Shown piece after piece: positions 32,784 through 35,181 of a stretch of DNA of 35,181 nucleotides. Both the position numbers and the translations under genes were made by a program. The stretch spans positions 1 to 35,181 of the forward strand of contig JAJDBZ010000492.1 of the NCBI GenBank assembly GCA_029261095.1, in the 5' to 3' direction. Below the pieces are notes generated by a model. It saw only the letters and a list, made by a program, of their open reading frames with translations, was not told the origin of the DNA and ran no database searches. This stretch comes from Candidatus Omnitrophota bacterium. Lineage in GTDB: Bacteria; Hinthialibacterota; Hinthialibacteria; OLB16. Numbering within the stretch: position 1 is the first letter of the stretch; each line of letters starts with the position of its first letter.

Positions 32784-35181
32784 ATGCGACGCAGTGCTTG
32801 TTTCGCCATCTCGATGTTAGTCCCCTGTTTGTTCGTCACCGGAATTGCATCGGGTGAGGAACTGTCCGGCGATGAGAAGGCGGCGTTGTCAAGACTTCAC
32901 GAGGCGCTCGTCACCCTGGAAGCGCATCCCGACGACATCGAGGATTTGCGGTCCTGGATCGCTCGAGAAGAGGAGATGACCACTACCCGAATCAACGCTC
33001 TGGGCGATGAGATCGCGGAACTCTCCAGCCTTCTCGATCGGACCGGGATCGATTTGGACGAGATGAATTCTCGCTTGGAGTTACTTGCGGGAGGAAAGAG
33101 GTCTGCGCGCGGTCAAGGACTGATCGCTTCTTCCGAACAGGTTGCCTTCAACCGTGATATCCGTCCCATTCTTTCGGAAAACTGTTTCAGCTGTCATGGC
33201 CCCGACGAACAGCAAGCCAAACTGCGTCTGGACAATCGCGATGATGCGACGAAAAGGCGCAGAGGCGGCGCGGCGATTGTTCCCAGCGATAGTGACGCCA
33301 GCCTCATCATCAAGCGTATTATCCATTCCGATCCGGATGAACGAATGCCGCCAGAAGAGTCACACAGGGAACTCACTGAAAACGAGATCGCCGCGCTGCG
33401 GCTCTGGGTGGATCAAGGCGCAACCTACCAGGCCCATTGGGCGTATGTTCCAGCGGTCGAACACGAGGTGCCGGATGTGAAGCGGAAGGAATGGCCGCTC
33501 AACTGGATCGACCATTTCATCTTATCGCGAATCGAGTCGGAGCAATTACAGCCCTCCGACGAGAGCGATAAAACAACGCTGGTTCGCCGTTTGTATTTCG
33601 ATCTCACCGGGTTGCCGCCCACCTATGAAGATGTGCAACGTTACTTGACCAACCCCTCTCCTGACGCCTACGACAATCTGGTCGATGAATTACTTGCTTC
33701 CCCCCGTTTTGGAGAGCGCATGGCGATGTACTGGCTGGACCTCGTTCGTTACGCGGATACCGTTGGCTACCATGGCGATCAGGATCACAGCATTTCTCCT
33801 TATCGCGATTGGGTTATCAAATCTCTTAACGACAACATGCCTTTCGATCAATTCACCCGCCTGCAACTTGCGGGCGATTTGGAACCCAATAGCACCCAAC
33901 AAGACAAAGTCGCTTCGGCGTATAATCGGCTCTTGCAGACTTCACATGAAGGTGGTGTGCAACCCAAGGAATATCTCACCATATACGCCGCGGATCGTAT
34001 TCGGAATTTTTCACAGGTTTGGCTTGGGTCGACCATCGGCTGCGCACAGTGCCACGACCACAAATTCGATCCCTTTACCGCAGAGGATTTCTATTCGCTG
34101 GTAGCGTTCTTCGCGGACATTGATGAAGCGAAGCATTTTACATTGGGTTCGAATGATCTACCGACTAAACGACCCCCTGAAATCATGGTCCAGGGTGAAG
34201 GCGATGCGGAACCGCGCGCATGTATGATCACATCTGCCACCACTCCGAGAGTCATTCGTCTCCTCAATCGCGGCGACTGGTTGGATGACAGTGGGCCGGT
34301 GATGAGTCCAGCGATTCCCGCCTTTATAGGTGACCTGGGGATTCAAGACCGCCGCCCGACACGGCACGATCTTGCAAAATGGGTGTGCAGTCCGAACAAT
34401 CCGCTGACAGCGCGCACTTTTGTGAACCGTCTGTGGTATCTGATGTTTGGGCGTGGCCTAAATAAAGACCTGAGCGATTTTGGCAATCAGGGGACGCCGA
34501 CCGATCAGCCTGAGCTGCTCGATAAACTGGCGCTGAAGTTTTCCAGCGATTGGGATATCAAGGGTTTGGTCAAGTTCATTGTCATGAGTCGCACCTATCG
34601 GCAGTCCTCTCTAGGGAGTCGGGAAACTCTCGAAACCGATCCCGAGAATAATCTCTTCGCTCGTCAGGGACGTTTTCGGCTGCCGGCGGAAATGATTCGG
34701 GACAACGCATTAGCTGTCAGCGGTTTATTGGTTGATGGCATCGGCGGTGCAAGTGTCAGACCTTCTCAGCCTGAAGGACATTATAAGCACCTCAACTTTC
34801 CTAAACGGGAGTATGAGCAGCACAACGACGAAAGACAGTGGCGCCGAGGTGTCTATGTTCATTGGCAGCGGCAGTTCCTCCATCCCATGTTAAAAGCTTT
34901 CGATGCGCCGAACCGGGAAGAATGCACCACCCAGCGCGCGAGGTCGAATACTCCATTAGCGGCATTGGCTTTGCTCAACGATCCCAATTTTATCGAAGCG
35001 GCCCGTGTCTTCGCGGAGCGGGTCATTACCGAGGGGGGAGACAGCGACAGGAGACGACTTAACTTCTGTTTTAATTCCATCGTGTCACGGGATGCGTCCG
35101 ATCAAGAGATGGAAATCATGCTGCGGTTTTTGAAATCGCAGCGCGAAGCGTTCTATCAAAAGCCTGAGGACGCCGAGGCCT
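32784..35181 (+). CDS. Planctomycete-type cytochrome c / DUF1549 / DUF1553 protein (PSCyt1-PSCyt2-PSD1), 3'-partial, with N-terminal coiled-coil-like segment
   Basis: Open from ATG 32784 to the window end. Signal peptide MRRSACFAISMLVPCLFVTGIASG; 'FNRDIRPILSENCFSCHGPDEQQAKLRLD'; 'WIDHFILSRIE', 'YFDLTGLPPT', 'FGERMAMYWLDLVRYADTVGYHGDQ'; 'WLGSTIGCAQCHDHKFDPFT'; 'LAKWVCSPNNPLTARTFVNRLWYLMFGRGL'. Not in the supplied ORF track. Confidence 0.95.
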   Translation, partial: MRRSACFAISMLVPCLFVTGIASGEELSGDEKAALSRLHEALVTLEAHPDDIEDLRSWIAREEEMTTTRINALGDEIAELSSLLDRTGIDLDEMNSRLELLAGGKRSARGQGLIASSEQVAFNRDIRPILSENCFSCHGPDEQQAKLRLDNRDDATKRRRGGAAIVPSDSDASLIIKRIIHSDPDERMPPEESHRELTENEIAALRLWVDQGATYQAHWAYVPAVEHEVPDVKRKEWPLNWIDHFILSRIESEQLQPSDESDKTTLVRRLYFDLTGLPPTYEDVQRYLTNPSPDAYDNLVDELLASPRFGERMAMYWLDLVRYADTVGYHGDQDHSISPYRDWVIKSLNDNMPFDQFTRLQLAGDLEPNSTQQDKVASAYNRLLQTSHEGGVQPKEYLTIYAADRIRNFSQVWLGSTIGCAQCHDHKFDPFTAEDFYSLVAFFADIDEAKHFTLGSNDLPTKRPPEIMVQGEGDAEPRACMITSATTPRVIRLLNRGDWLDDSGPVMSPAIPAFIGDLGIQDRRPTRHDLAKWVCSPNNPLTARTFVNRLWYLMFGRGLNKDLSDFGNQGTPTDQPELLDKLALKFSSDWDIKGLVKFIVMSRTYRQSSLGSRETLETDPENNLFARQGRFRLPAEMIRDNALAVSGLLVDGIGGASVRPSQPEGHYKHLNFPKREYEQHNDERQWRRGVYVHWQRQFLHPMLKAFDAPNREECTTQRARSNTPLAALALLNDPNFIEAARVFAERVITEGGDSDRRRLNFCFNSIVSRDASDQEMEIMLRFLKSQREAFYQKPEDAEA

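Overview
The window is a Gram-negative-type (lipid A-making) bacterial chromosome segment, probably from an uncultured candidate phylum. The basis for this is an LpxC-FabZ fusion, a planctomycete-style PSCyt1/DUF1549/DUF1553 gene, Pro/Thr-linker secreted proteins with single EF-hand (dockerin-like) tails, and many TPR proteins. The lineage itself cannot be fixed from the sequence alone. Most of the window is housekeeping: phosphomannomutase, glmS, M14 peptidase, RNase E/G, two Hsp20 genes, rplU, tpiA, lpxC-fabZ, hisI, fabH, moaB, MerR, YfcE-type phosphoesterase, thiS and TPR proteins. The accessory interest lies in: (a) a five-gene, overlapping-ORF cluster at 24562-29090 that matches the ebo/EDB cluster (EboF, EboC, EboE and EboB homologues plus a 99-aa first gene, no EboD); (b) a PIN/VapC-type TA pair, a secreted EF-hand-tailed gene, a ParE/RelE TA pair and a decayed copy of the secreted gene's 3' end at 29302-32650; (c) a candidate RNA thermometer upstream of the first hsp20; (d) a TPR gene that may start at AUC; (e) a thiS gene translationally coupled to a response regulator/RsbW-like ATPase behind a structured leader. 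A large CDS at the right edge (32784 to the end) is missing from the supplied ORF track because it runs off the window. All family calls come from reading motifs by eye; no database search was run.
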